Made by a program: the position numbers and the translations under genes. A stretch of DNA of 64,000 nucleotides from an uncultured Faecalibacterium sp. (GTDB taxonomy: Bacteria > Bacillota > Clostridia > Oscillospirales > Ruminococcaceae), in contig CALESJ010000053.1 of assembly GCA_937907025.1 (NCBI GenBank), positions 1 to 64,000 of the forward strand, given 5' to 3'. The notes beneath the pieces are model-generated. The model was not told where the DNA came from. It was given only the letters and a program-made list of their open reading frames with translations, and searched no databases. Position 1 is the first letter of the stretch. Each line of letters begins with the position of its first letter. Below, piece after piece: positions 45,540-57,185 of this stretch.

Positions 45540-45586
45540 GCACAAACGGCGCCAGCCATGCGCAATGTTGGCCGGCACCGTTGTGC
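45540..45586 (-). other. Intercistronic hairpin between transporter and hydantoinase-like genes
   Basis: GCACAACGGTGCCGGCCA pairs with TGGCTGGCGCCGTTTGTGC (minus strand) in a stem of about 18 bp with one bulge. No T-run follows. It probably protects the transporter mRNA 3' end and lowers downstream expression instead of ending transcription. Confidence 0.65.
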
Positions 45587-45602
45587 GTACGGAAAGGGGG
45601 GA

Positions 45603-46880
45603 TCAGACGATGCTGTAAGTCAGATAACCCACGATCTGGATAATGATGCAGGCGATCCAGCCCCAGGGCAGGTTCGCTTTGATGTAGTTCTTGGGTTCCA
45701 GCTTGGCATAGCTCAAAGCCCACATGGTCCAGGACTGGGTCGGGCAGGCGGAAGCCACGATGGCCACCGGCGGCACCAGGAACAGCATGAACAGGTAGGG
45801 TTCGGTGAACACGCCCATGGCCTGCAGGATGGAGGCCAGCGCAATGCCGGAGCCCCAGATCATCAGAGGTCCACGGAACAGGGCCAGAGGAGCCAGCACG
45901 CAGAACGCCACCAGCAGAACGACCGGAGAGGTGGGGATGATATCACCCAGCAGGTCCTGCAGGATGGGAGCCACCTGCTTGGCAGCTGCCTGGAAGATGT
46001 TGACGCCGTACAGCATACCGATCAGCAGGCCGGAGTCCGCAACGCCGTCATACAGGGTCTTCTGCACTTTTTCCACAGCCTTGGAGTAGCTGGTCATGTT
46101 GCGGGTGAACAGCAGGCCCAGGAAGATGCCCAGCAGGAAGGAGGGCACGGGCTGCCATGCAAAGAAGGAAACCATCACGATGGGAACAAAGGGAACGATC
46201 ACGCAGTACCAGGGCAGAGGCTTGGCATCCACTTTGGGGGTGGCGGCGAAAGCACGGTTCTTGCGCTGTCTGGTGTAGTTGAAAACAATGTACACAGCCA
46301 TGACCAGCACGCTGATGACAGTGGCGATGATGGCGAAGGTGCGGTACTTGGCATCATAGGTGATGTCGGGGAAGACCGCAAAGAACTGGCTGACGTAGGC
46401 AATGTTCAGGTACATACCGGCAGCCACCGCCAGCATGTAGGAACCGACGGCCGTCTTTTTGTCAATACCCAGGGAGAACATGATGGGCAGCACGATCATG
46501 CCGATGGCCATGACCGAGCCGACGCCGAAAGCGCTGCAGAAGATCAGGGCGCAGACGACGTTCAGCAGCAGGGTGGTGAGCAGGGGTTTGTCGCCGGCCA
46601 GTTCCACGGTCTTTTTAATGATGTAGCCCGCAATGCCGGTGTCCACCAGAACGCGGCCGAACCAAGCACCGAATACGATGATGGCGATGGTCGCGCCGTA
46701 GCTTTCCACCGATTTTTCAAAGACATCATTCACGACCGTGGTGACCGGTACACGACCGATGATGCACCAGAGCAGTGCTGTCACGATGAAACCGATCAAC
46801 AGGTTGCCGCCTTTGGCGCAGTACGCGATCAGCCCGATAAAGGTGATCAACAGCAATACGCCCGCAATTAGATTAACCAT
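45603..46880 (-). CDS. Ion transporter-superfamily permease (DcuC/CitMHS/GntP-like)
   Basis: A 425-residue integral membrane protein with about eleven to twelve helices. It has paired re-entrant-like segments, ALIFCSAFGVGSVMAIGMIVLPIMF and LAPLALFRGPLMIWGSGIALASI, as in secondary carriers for organic anions of the ion transporter superfamily. GGAGG precedes the ATG at six-base spacing. It is first in the five-gene operon, so it probably imports the compound acted on by the hydantoinase-like protein. I cannot separate dicarboxylate, citrate and gluconate-type specificity. Confidence 0.75.
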   Translation of the reverse strand: MVNLIAGVLLLITFIGLIAYCAKGGNLLIGFIVTALLWCIIGRVPVTTVVNDVFEKSVESYGATIAIIVFGAWFGRVLVDTGIAGYIIKKTVELAGDKPLLTTLLLNVVCALIFCSAFGVGSVMAIGMIVLPIMFSLGIDKKTAVGSYMLAVAAGMYLNIAYVSQFFAVFPDITYDAKYRTFAIIATVISVLVMAVYIVFNYTRQRKNRAFAATPKVDAKPLPWYCVIVPFVPIVMVSFFAWQPVPSFLLGIFLGLLFTRNMTSYSKAVEKVQKTLYDGVADSGLLIGMLYGVNIFQAAAKQVAPILQDLLGDIIPTSPVVLLVAFCVLAPLALFRGPLMIWGSGIALASILQAMGVFTEPYLFMLFLVPPVAIVASACPTQSWTMWALSYAKLEPKNYIKANLPWGWIACIIIQIVGYLTYSIV

Positions 46881-46898
46881 GGGATACCTCCTTGAAAA

Positions 46899-46945
46899 AA
46901 TATATTACGCTGATATATTACTACTGATATATTAGTTTGTCCATC
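46899..46945 (-). promoter_or_regulatory. Promoter with triple TGATATATTA operator repeats
   Basis: On the minus strand, -35 TGGACA and -10 TAATAT are separated by 17 bp. Two exact TGATATATTA boxes (46913-46922, 46927-46936) and a partial third (from 46899) repeat every 14 bp across the spacer and -10. Bound protein would block the promoter; the operon's own GntR protein is the prime candidate. The rest of the 46946-47354 gap is AT-rich, then GC-rich, with nothing else recognised. Confidence 0.65.
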
Positions 46946-47354
46946 TCCATAATAACGATAGTTCGGCCGTTTTTTTATGCGCTTTACACAATGTTCATAA
47001 TTTTCATGGTCTGTTAACATTTCTCATTTTTATGTTGTTATACCAATATAAACATGAATTTCCTTATTTTTAAAAAACATATGCAGTATTTGAAGGTACA
47101 AGTTGCCTTCGCACTTTGGATAAAATCAGTACCGTTTTCTTTTTATGCAAAACATAATATGTCCTTTTATTGGGACTTCTTCTCCCATGGTCCTGCCGTT
47201 TTTCCCCATAGTCCCCTGTATCCGCCCCCCTGCACGGCACAATGCCGTTGCCGGGTGCTGCGGCGGTCCCGCCGGGCGGTTTTCCCGGAAACAGACCGGA
47301 TATTCCCTGCGGAGCGGACGCCCGAACCGAAAGAGCATGCGGCCGGGGCCCGCG

Positions 47355-47383
47355 CTTGTGGTGCCCCGGCAAATGCGGTATAA
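47355..47383 (+). promoter_or_regulatory. Promoter of the sugar ABC importer operon
   Basis: -35 TTGTGG and -10 TATAAT are separated by 17 bp, about 35 bp before the ATPase start codon. Confidence 0.75.
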
Positions 47384-47418
47384 TGGCTTCATACTGCTGT
47401 CACAGGGGAGATGTGTGC

Positions 47419-48540
47419 ATGAATATCAAACTGGTCGGTCTGACCAAGCGCTTTCCCGCCCGGGGCAAACGGGCGGCGGGCGAGGTCACGGCCGTGGATT
47501 CGCTGAGTTTCGAGGTGCCGGACGGCAAGCTGGTGGGTCTGCTGGGACCTTCCGGCTGCGGCAAGAGCACCACCTTGAATATGATCTGTGGGCTGGAAAC
47601 ACCTACCTCCGGCCAGATCTTCTTCGGGGAGGAGGATGTCACCGCCGCCCCGCCGGAACTGCGGGGCGTGGGCATGGTGTTCCAGAACTACGCCCTGTAC
47701 CCCCACCTGACGGTGCTGCAGAACATCACCTTCCCGCTGGAAAACCTGAAAGGGGACAAGAAACTCTCCAAGGCGGAGATGCGCCGCCGGGCGGTGGAAA
47801 CGGCCAAGCTGGTGCAGATTGAGGATCTGCTGGACCGCAAGCCCCGGGAGCTTTCCGGCGGCCAGCAGCAGCGGGTGGCCATCGCCCGCGCCCTGGTCAA
47901 GACGCCCCGGGTGCTGCTGCTGGACGAGCCTTTGTCCAACCTGGACGCCCGGCTGCGGCTGCAGACCCGGGAGGAGATCTGCAAGATCCAGCGGGCCACC
48001 GGCATCACCACCATCTTTGTCACCCACGATCAGGAGGAGGCCATGAGCATCTCCGACCACATCGTGGTGATGAAAAACGGCGTGCTCATGCAGCAGGGCG
48101 AGCCCCAGCAGGTGTACGACGACCCCGCCAACCTGTTTGTGGCCAAGTTTCTGGGCACCCCGCCCATCAACGTGTTTGACGGCACCGTCAAGGACGGCAA
48201 ACTGTACCTGAACGCCTCCGACGCCCCGGTGCTGGCTGTGTCCGGCGCCCCCGACGGCGCCGTGTGGGCGGGCATCCGGCCCGAAGGCTTTGTGCCCGAC
48301 GAGAACGGCCCCGTGACCTGCGCCCTGAGCCGGGTAGAGGTGCTGGGCCGGGACGTGAGCATCGTCTGCACCCATCCCGCCTGCCAGGCGGACACCATCC
48401 GGGCCATCATCCCCTCCCGGAATCTGGTCAACGCCGCCGCAGCCGACGTACATTTCACCCTGAAACCGGACAAGGTCTTTCTGTTTGACAAGGCCGACGA
48501 GCGCCGCCTGCCCTTCGCCGTGCCCGGCGCCCGGCGCTGA
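47419..48540 (+). CDS. Carbohydrate ABC transporter ATPase (MsmX/UgpC-type)
   Basis: A 373-residue ATPase for CUT1 sugar importers. Walker A GPSGCGKSTTLN, Q-loop VFQNYALYPHLT, signature LSGGQQQRVAIARAL, Walker B VLLLDEPLSNLDA and the H-loop THDQEEAM appear in order. A C-terminal TOBE/MalK regulatory domain (about 240-370) follows. AGGGGAG lies eight bases before the ATG. MsmX-type ATPases are often shared between several importers, so this one could also drive the ATPase-less system at 59.7-62.9 kb. It is first in a four-gene operon. Confidence 0.93.
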   Translation: MNIKLVGLTKRFPARGKRAAGEVTAVDSLSFEVPDGKLVGLLGPSGCGKSTTLNMICGLETPTSGQIFFGEEDVTAAPPELRGVGMVFQNYALYPHLTVLQNITFPLENLKGDKKLSKAEMRRRAVETAKLVQIEDLLDRKPRELSGGQQQRVAIARALVKTPRVLLLDEPLSNLDARLRLQTREEICKIQRATGITTIFVTHDQEEAMSISDHIVVMKNGVLMQQGEPQQVYDDPANLFVAKFLGTPPINVFDGTVKDGKLYLNASDAPVLAVSGAPDGAVWAGIRPEGFVPDENGPVTCALSRVEVLGRDVSIVCTHPACQADTIRAIIPSRNLVNAAAADVHFTLKPDKVFLFDKADERRLPFAVPGARR

Positions 48541-48554
48541 AAGGGGGCCGCTCC

Positions 48555-49460
48555 ATGGACCGCTACTCCCGCAAGGCCTGGCTGTACCTGCTGCCGGCCG
48601 CCGCGCTGTTGGCCGTGTTTCTGGTATACCCGGTCATTGACGTGCTGATCTATTCCTTTGAGGAAGGCTTCAACTTTGCCTCCCAGAGTTACTGGGGCAC
48701 CGGGTGGTACAACTACTCCTATGTGCTCCACGACCCCTACTTTCTGCAGGCGGTGCAGAACACCTTTGTGCTGGTCATCATCACGGTGCCCATCTCCACC
48801 GGGCTGGCCCTGGCCATCTCGGCGGCGCTGGCCTCCATCAAACCCCTGCGCAACCTGTACCAGACCATCTATTTCCTGCCCTACGTCACCAACACCCTGG
48901 CCGTGGGCCTGGTCTTCATGGTGCTGTTCCAGAAGACCGAATACACCGACGGCCTGGTGAACCTGATGCTCCAATGGTTCGGCGCCGGGCCCATCGACTT
49001 CATCAATGGCCCCCACTGGGCCAAGATGTTCGTGCTCTGCTTCTACACCATCTGGGTGGTCATGCCCTTCAAGATTCTGGTGCTCACCGGGGCGCTGGCT
49101 TCGGTGATTCCGGACTACTACAAGGCCGCCCGGGTGGACGGCACCTCCCGGACCCGCATCTTCTTCCGTATTACTTTGCCCATGATCGCTCCCATGCTGG
49201 TGTATCTGGTCATCACCGGCTTCATCGGCGCGTTCAAGGCGTACAGCGACGCGGTGGCCCTGTTCGGCACCGACCTGAACGCCGCAGGTATGAACACCAT
49301 CGTGGGCTATGTGTATGACATGCTCTACGGCGACAGCGGCGGCTACCCGTCCTACGCATCGGCGGCGGCCATCATTCTGTTCGTCATCGTGCTGACCATC
49401 ACCTGCATCAACCTGCTGGTCAGCCGCCATGTTTCGGAAGGAGGCGTGCACATCCAATGA
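48555..49460 (+). CDS. Sugar ABC transporter permease (MalF-type)
   Basis: A 301-residue inner-membrane permease with six helices. The EAA loop that docks on the ATPase reads YYKAARVDGTSRTRIFFRITLPMIAPML (about residues 190-217). AAGGGGG precedes the ATG, 14 bp after the ATPase gene. Its stop overlaps the next permease start by four bases. Confidence 0.93.
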   Translation: MDRYSRKAWLYLLPAAALLAVFLVYPVIDVLIYSFEEGFNFASQSYWGTGWYNYSYVLHDPYFLQAVQNTFVLVIITVPISTGLALAISAALASIKPLRNLYQTIYFLPYVTNTLAVGLVFMVLFQKTEYTDGLVNLMLQWFGAGPIDFINGPHWAKMFVLCFYTIWVVMPFKILVLTGALASVIPDYYKAARVDGTSRTRIFFRITLPMIAPMLVYLVITGFIGAFKAYSDAVALFGTDLNAAGMNTIVGYVYDMLYGDSGGYPSYASAAAIILFVIVLTITCINLLVSRHVSEGGVHIQ

Positions 49461-50329
49461 CCCACACCGAATTTGAGGCCAAACGCCGGGCCGCCGGGCG
49501 CAGAAGCGGCCTGGTCAAGGCCCTGACCTACCTGGCCCTGAGCATCTGGGCCGTGGTGGTGCTGTTCCCCTTTTACTGGATGGTTCTCACCTCCCTGAAA
49601 AGCTACGGCGCCTATAACTCCGAGCACATCCCCGCCTTTTTCACCCTCTCCCCCACCCTGGAAAACTACCAGCTGGCGTTCACCGCCGTACCCCTGGGCG
49701 GGTATCTGCTGAACACCCTGATTTTCTCGGTCATCACCACCGCCGTCATGGTGGTGGTCAGCACCCTGGCCGCCTACGCCTTTGCCCGGCTGCGGTTCCC
49801 GGGGCGGGACCTGGTGTTCGGCTTCTTCCTGTCCATGATGATGATCCCCAACGAGCTGGTGGTCATCACCAACTTTGTGACCATCACCAACCTGGACATG
49901 CGCAACAGCTTTCCCGGCCTAATTTTGCCCTCCATCACCTCGGTGTTTTACATTTATCTGTTAAAGGAGAGCTTCGAGCAGGTGCCCGACGAGCTGTACA
50001 AGGCCGCCAAGGTGGACGGCACCTCCGACCTGAAATATCTGTGGAAGGTCATGGTGCCCATCTGCCGGCCCACCATCGTCACCATCACCATCCTGAAACT
50101 CATCGAGTGCTGGAACTCCTACGTCTGGCCCCGGCTCATCACCGATGACCAGGCCTATTTCCTGGTGTCCAACGGCATCCAGCAGATCCGGGAAGAAGGC
50201 TTCGGCCGGGAGAATATCCCCGCCATGATGGCCGCCGTGGTGGTCATCTCGGTGCCGCTGGTGCTGCTGTTCCTGGCCTTCCGCAACAAGATCATGGAAG
50301 GCGCTTCCAGAGGAGGGTTGAAAGGATGA
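49457..50329 (+). CDS. Sugar ABC transporter permease (MalG-type)
   Basis: A 290-residue partner permease with six helices and the EAA motif ELYKAAKVDGTSDLKYLWKVMVPICRP near residue 180. GGAGG lies within the end of the preceding gene, and the start overlaps it (ATGA). It is followed by the binding-protein gene, again with a four-base overlap, so all four proteins should be made together. Confidence 0.93.
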   Translation: MTHTEFEAKRRAAGRRSGLVKALTYLALSIWAVVVLFPFYWMVLTSLKSYGAYNSEHIPAFFTLSPTLENYQLAFTAVPLGGYLLNTLIFSVITTAVMVVVSTLAAYAFARLRFPGRDLVFGFFLSMMMIPNELVVITNFVTITNLDMRNSFPGLILPSITSVFYIYLLKESFEQVPDELYKAAKVDGTSDLKYLWKVMVPICRPTIVTITILKLIECWNSYVWPRLITDDQAYFLVSNGIQQIREEGFGRENIPAMMAAVVVISVPLVLLFLAFRNKIMEGASRGGLKG

Positions 50330-51945
50330 GCCATCGTTTTCTTCGCCCCCTGGCGGCGGTGTGTGCCGCGGTGCTGTGCGCCGGGCTGCTGGCCGGGTGC
50401 CACGGCCGGCAGGAGCGCGCCGCCTTTGCGGTGCCGGACTCCTTTGACGAGAGCAAAACCTATGAGATCACCTTCTGGGCCAAGAACGACACCAACAAGA
50501 CCCAGACCGACATCTACCGCCAGGCCATCGAGGACTTCCAGGCCCTGTACCCCAACATCACCGTGACCCTGCGGCTGTACACCGACTACGGCGACATCTA
50601 CAACGATGTCATCACCAACATTTCCACCGGCACCACCCCCAACGTCTGCATCACCTACCCCGACCACATCGCCACCTACCTGACCGGCGACAACGTGGTG
50701 GTGCCCCTGGACGACCTGGCCGCCGATCCGGAATACGGGCTGGGCGGCAGCGCCCTGAAATTCGACGGACCCACCCAGGCGGAGATCGTGCCCCAGTTCT
50801 GGCAGGAATGCCAGCTGGGTGGCACCTGCTATGCCCTGCCCTACATGCGCTCCACCGAAGCCTGCTACGTCAACAAGACCTTTGTGGAGCAGCTGGGCTA
50901 CACCCTGCCCGATGTGCTGACCTGGGACTTTGTGTGGGAGGTATCCGAAGCGGCGGCCAAGCAGAACGCCGACGGCACCTACGCCCTGAACGGGCAGAAG
51001 GTCATGGTGCCTTTCCTGTACAAATCCACCGACAACATGATGATCCAGATGCTCAAGCAGAAGGGCGCGGGCTACTCCACCCAGAGCGGGGAGATCCAGC
51101 TGTTCAACAACGTGACCACCGACCTGCTGAAAGGCATTGCCGGGTACACGGCGGACGGGGCGTTCTCCACCTTCAAGATCTCGGGCTATCCGGCCAACTT
51201 CCTGAACGCCGGGCAGTGCGTGTTCGCGGTGGACTCCACCGCCGGCTCCACCTGGATGGGCAGCGACGCCCCCCTGATGGACATTGCCCAGGACGAGGTG
51301 GTGGACTTTGAAACCGCCGTGCGCATGGTGCCCCAGTTTGACCCGGACCATCCCCAGATGATCTCTCAGGGGCCGTCGGTCTGCATCTTCAACAAGGACG
51401 ACCCCCAGGAGGTACTGGCCTCCTGGCTGTTTGCCCAGTATCTGCTGACCAATGATGTGCAGATTGCCTACTCCGAAACCGAGGGCTATGTCCCCGTAAC
51501 CACCAAGGCCCAGAACGACCCGGTGTATCAGGATTACTTGTCCCGGGCCGGGGAGGACAACGACACCCATTATGCCGTCAAGCTGGCGGCGGTGCAGCTG
51601 CTGCTGGACAACCTGGACAACACCTTCGTCACCCCGGTGTTCAACGGCTCGGCCTCCCTGCGGGATGCGGCGGGCTCCCTGATTGAAAACGTGACCAAGA
51701 GCGTGCGCCGCAGCCAGACGGTGGACGACGCCTACATCCAGAGCCTGTACACCGACACGGTGGCCCTGTACCATCTGGACCAGACCTCCGCCATGGCGGG
51801 ACAGGCCGACCTGGGCCCGCTGCCGCCCACTGCGGTGGCCTTGCTGGCGGCGCTGGCCGTGGCCTGGGCAGGCATCCTGCTGTGCGTGGTCCTGCGCCGG
51901 GTGCGGGCCCGGAAAAAGCCCGCGGGAAAATCTTTCAAAAAATGA
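50326..51945 (+). CDS. Extracellular sugar-binding lipoprotein with C-terminal membrane anchor
   Basis: A 539-residue solute-binding protein of the CUT1 type. The signal peptide ends in the lipobox LLAGC (Cys about residue 25). The mature part begins with a strand-rich region (EITFWAKNDTNKT) typical of family 1 binding proteins. Unusually, the C-terminus has a hydrophobic helix of about 23 residues (TAVALLAALAVAWAGILLCVV) followed by RRVRARKK, a stop-transfer signal. The protein may thus be tethered at both ends. No ligand can be assigned. Its gene closes the operon. Confidence 0.87.
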   Translation: MSHRFLRPLAAVCAAVLCAGLLAGCHGRQERAAFAVPDSFDESKTYEITFWAKNDTNKTQTDIYRQAIEDFQALYPNITVTLRLYTDYGDIYNDVITNISTGTTPNVCITYPDHIATYLTGDNVVVPLDDLAADPEYGLGGSALKFDGPTQAEIVPQFWQECQLGGTCYALPYMRSTEACYVNKTFVEQLGYTLPDVLTWDFVWEVSEAAAKQNADGTYALNGQKVMVPFLYKSTDNMMIQMLKQKGAGYSTQSGEIQLFNNVTTDLLKGIAGYTADGAFSTFKISGYPANFLNAGQCVFAVDSTAGSTWMGSDAPLMDIAQDEVVDFETAVRMVPQFDPDHPQMISQGPSVCIFNKDDPQEVLASWLFAQYLLTNDVQIAYSETEGYVPVTTKAQNDPVYQDYLSRAGEDNDTHYAVKLAAVQLLLDNLDNTFVTPVFNGSASLRDAAGSLIENVTKSVRRSQTVDDAYIQSLYTDTVALYHLDQTSAMAGQADLGPLPPTAVALLAALAVAWAGILLCVVLRRVRARKKPAGKSFKK

Positions 51946-51962
51946 CAAGACCGGCCAATCGG

Positions 51963-51990
51963 TTGATTTTTCCCTCCGTTGGGCTATAAT
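51963..51990 (+). promoter_or_regulatory. Promoter of the small lipoprotein gene
   Basis: -35 TTGATT and -10 TATAAT are separated by 16 bp, 55 bp before the start codon; TAGGAGGG precedes the ATG. Confidence 0.72.
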
Positions 51991-52045
51991 GGTACTATCC
52001 GGGGCGTGAGGGATGCCCCGGCCTACCATTTAGGAGGGTATAACA

Positions 52046-52867
52046 ATGAAAAAGATTCTCAGCCTTCTGGTCGCTTTCGGCATGGTCGCTTCCATGACCG
52101 CCTGCGCCGGCCAGAGCTCTTCCACCGCTTCCGACTCTACTACCGCCGAGGCCGCTTCTGAGGCTGCCGCCACCGAGGAAACCGCTTCCGAGGAGGCCAC
52201 TCCTGCTGCCGCCGGCACCGTGCTGACCCATGACGAGTACATGGCTGCCGATGTGGACACCGAAGTCACCATCGAAACCTACGTCCAGGCCAAGCAGTCC
52301 TGGTGGGAAGACCAGGCCACCGTCTACGCCCAGAGCGAGGACGGCGCCTACTTCCTGTACAACATGGCCTGCTCCGAGGAAGACTACGACAAGCTGACCC
52401 CGGGCACCTGCATCCGTGTGACCGGCTACAAGAGCGAGTGGTCCGGCGAAGTGGAGATCACCGACGGCACCTTTGAGATCGTGGCCGACGCCGAGCCCTT
52501 CATCGCCCAGCCTCTGGACGTGACCTCCCTGCTGGGCAGCGAGGAACTCATCGACCACCAGAACGAGCTGGTCAGCTTTAAGGGCCTGACCGTGGAGCCT
52601 TCCACCATGGAAGGTTCCGACGCGGAGTACGCTTTCCTGTACAACTGGGACGGCTCCGGCGCTGACGGCGACGACCTGTACTTCAACGCTTCCTACAACG
52701 GCCAGACCTACACCTTCACCGTGGAAAGCTACCTGTGCGACAACACCACCGACGTGTACAACGCCGTGAAGAACCTGCAGGTGGGCCAGACCATTGATAT
52801 GGAAGGTTTCCTGTACTGGTACGAAGGCGTCAACCCCCACATCACCAGCGTGACCGTGGTGGCCTGA
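52046..52867 (+). CDS. Lipoprotein of unknown function, OB-fold-like
   Basis: A 273-residue exported protein. Signal peptide MKKILSLLVAFGMVASMTAC has a lipobox ending at C20. A Ser/Thr/Ala/Glu-rich linker spans about 21-60. Two beta-rich halves follow, each with the pattern of a small OB-like barrel: TVETYVQAKQSWWEDQATVYA-like strands near 70, then ELVSFKGLTVEP near 170. Acidic residues dominate. It has its own promoter and terminator and clean codon use, suggesting strong expression. It is not recognisable as a binding protein; function unknown. Confidence 0.7.
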   Translation: MKKILSLLVAFGMVASMTACAGQSSSTASDSTTAEAASEAAATEETASEEATPAAAGTVLTHDEYMAADVDTEVTIETYVQAKQSWWEDQATVYAQSEDGAYFLYNMACSEEDYDKLTPGTCIRVTGYKSEWSGEVEITDGTFEIVADAEPFIAQPLDVTSLLGSEELIDHQNELVSFKGLTVEPSTMEGSDAEYAFLYNWDGSGADGDDLYFNASYNGQTYTFTVESYLCDNTTDVYNAVKNLQVGQTIDMEGFLYWYEGVNPHITSVTVVA

Positions 52868-52900
52868 ACCTGATTTTTTCCCCAGCATTTCCGCAAACGA

Positions 52901-52937
52901 AAGGCACCGGAGCCTGCGGCTCCGGTGCCTTTTTGCA
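52901..52937 (+). terminator. Terminator of the small lipoprotein gene
   Basis: AAGGCACCGGAGCC-TGC-GGCTCCGGTGCCTT is followed by TTTGC; a 14-bp perfect stem with A- and T-runs, probably active on both strands. Confidence 0.92.
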
Positions 52938-52958
52938 TATTTTTGTACCAATGCGGGT

Positions 52959-53891
52959 TCACATTTTCTTTTCGCCGCTGTAAGGGGTGTGCTGGGTGGA
53001 CAGGCGATAGTCCGAAGGGGACACCCCGCAGAACTTGTGAAACACCCGGTTGAACTGGGAAAAGCTGGAAAATCCCGTCTGGGTGGCGATCTGGGTGATG
53101 CGGGTGTCGGAGTTGAGCAGCAGGAACTGGGCGTTCTTGATGCGGGTGAGCTGGATGTACTGCACCACCGTGTAGCCGGTGACCTCCTTGAACAGGTGGG
53201 AGAGGTAGTACGGGCTGACGTAGAAATGGTCGGCCAGCTGCTTGAGGGACAGGTCCTCACAGTAATGGGTCTGGATATAGTTGGCGATGTTGTAGATCTT
53301 TTCCTTGATGCCGTTCTGCACATTGGGGGCGTACTGGTTGTTGCCCCGGGACATGTACAGCCGGGTGAGAAAGTCGGTGAATTTGGTATGAATAATCAGG
53401 TCCCGCACATTGCGGTCCCGCTCAGTCTGGCAGGCCTCCGCCAGCTCGTTCAGCGGCTGGAAGATCAGGTTCTGCTGTTCCCGGTGGAAGCGCAGAATGG
53501 GGCTGTCCTCATCAAAGATGGACAGCAGCCGCTGGTACCCCGGCTCATAATATCCGGCGTTGCGGGGCGGAAGAAAACCGATGATGATACGGTCGCTGGG
53601 CGGCCCGGGCAGATACTCCGACTGATGCAGGGTGGAGGGCGGCAGCAGCACGATATCGTTGGCCACAATGTCGTACCGCTTGCCTTTGACAAAGTGGTAC
53701 GCCTTGGGGCTGAGCAGGATCATCATCTCGTAGTACAGATGAAAATGGGGGAACTCCATGTTGATGGAGTGGTTGCGCTCATCGTAATCGAAATAATAGT
53801 AGGTGGACGCCTGGGCAAAGCTGTCGGCGTCGCATACTTCCACCGAGAATCCCTTCTCGTACAAGAGGGGCGAGTTGTGATAATACTTCAT
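52959..53891 (-). CDS. AraC-family transcriptional regulator
   Basis: A 310-residue regulator. The N-terminal cupin-type sensing domain has FPHFHLYYEMMILLS and LPPSTLHQSEY. The C-terminal double helix-turn-helix (about 205-303) includes LSLKQLADHFYVSPYYLSHLFKEVTG and ITQIATQTGFSSFSQFNRVFHKFCGVSPSDYR. The longer frame upstream lacks a ribosome site; the chosen ATG follows GAAGG. It is divergent from lacZ and probably activates it in response to a galactoside or derived sugar. Confidence 0.92.
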   Translation of the reverse strand: MKYYHNSPLLYEKGFSVEVCDADSFAQASTYYYFDYDERNHSINMEFPHFHLYYEMMILLSPKAYHFVKGKRYDIVANDIVLLPPSTLHQSEYLPGPPSDRIIIGFLPPRNAGYYEPGYQRLLSIFDEDSPILRFHREQQNLIFQPLNELAEACQTERDRNVRDLIIHTKFTDFLTRLYMSRGNNQYAPNVQNGIKEKIYNIANYIQTHYCEDLSLKQLADHFYVSPYYLSHLFKEVTGYTVVQYIQLTRIKNAQFLLLNSDTRITQIATQTGFSSFSQFNRVFHKFCGVSPSDYRLSTQHTPYSGEKKM

Positions 53892-53975
53892 GCCGTGTCC
53901 TTCCCTCCCGCCGGGAGCCCCGGTCATTGTACCACGGGCTGCCGGGGCAGTCCGCACCGATCTTACTGTAAGTCC

Positions 53976-54004
53976 AACATAACACAAAAGAGCATAAAAT
54001 GCAA
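53976..54004 (-). promoter_or_regulatory. Promoter of the AraC-type regulator
   Basis: On the minus strand, -35 TTGCAT and -10 TATGTT are separated by 17 bp. Confidence 0.6.
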
Positions 54005-54034
54005 TGAAATTTGGTAAATTCGGCAAAAATCCGC

Positions 54035-54063
54035 TAGTTGTTGGCTGCATTGTCCAGTATACT
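54035..54063 (+). promoter_or_regulatory. Putative lacZ promoter
   Basis: -10 TATACT with a weak -35 (TAGTTG) at 17-bp spacing, 70 bp before the lacZ start. A weak -35 fits activation by the divergent AraC-type protein. Confidence 0.5.
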
Positions 54064-54119
54064 CAAGCTAGATGTTTCTACCCGCGGAACGGGTGGAAAC
54101 CCAAACCTTTCGCTCCTAG

Positions 54120-57161
<3,042 letters not shown>

Positions 57162-57185
57162 CCGAGAAAGGAGATCTGCCATACC

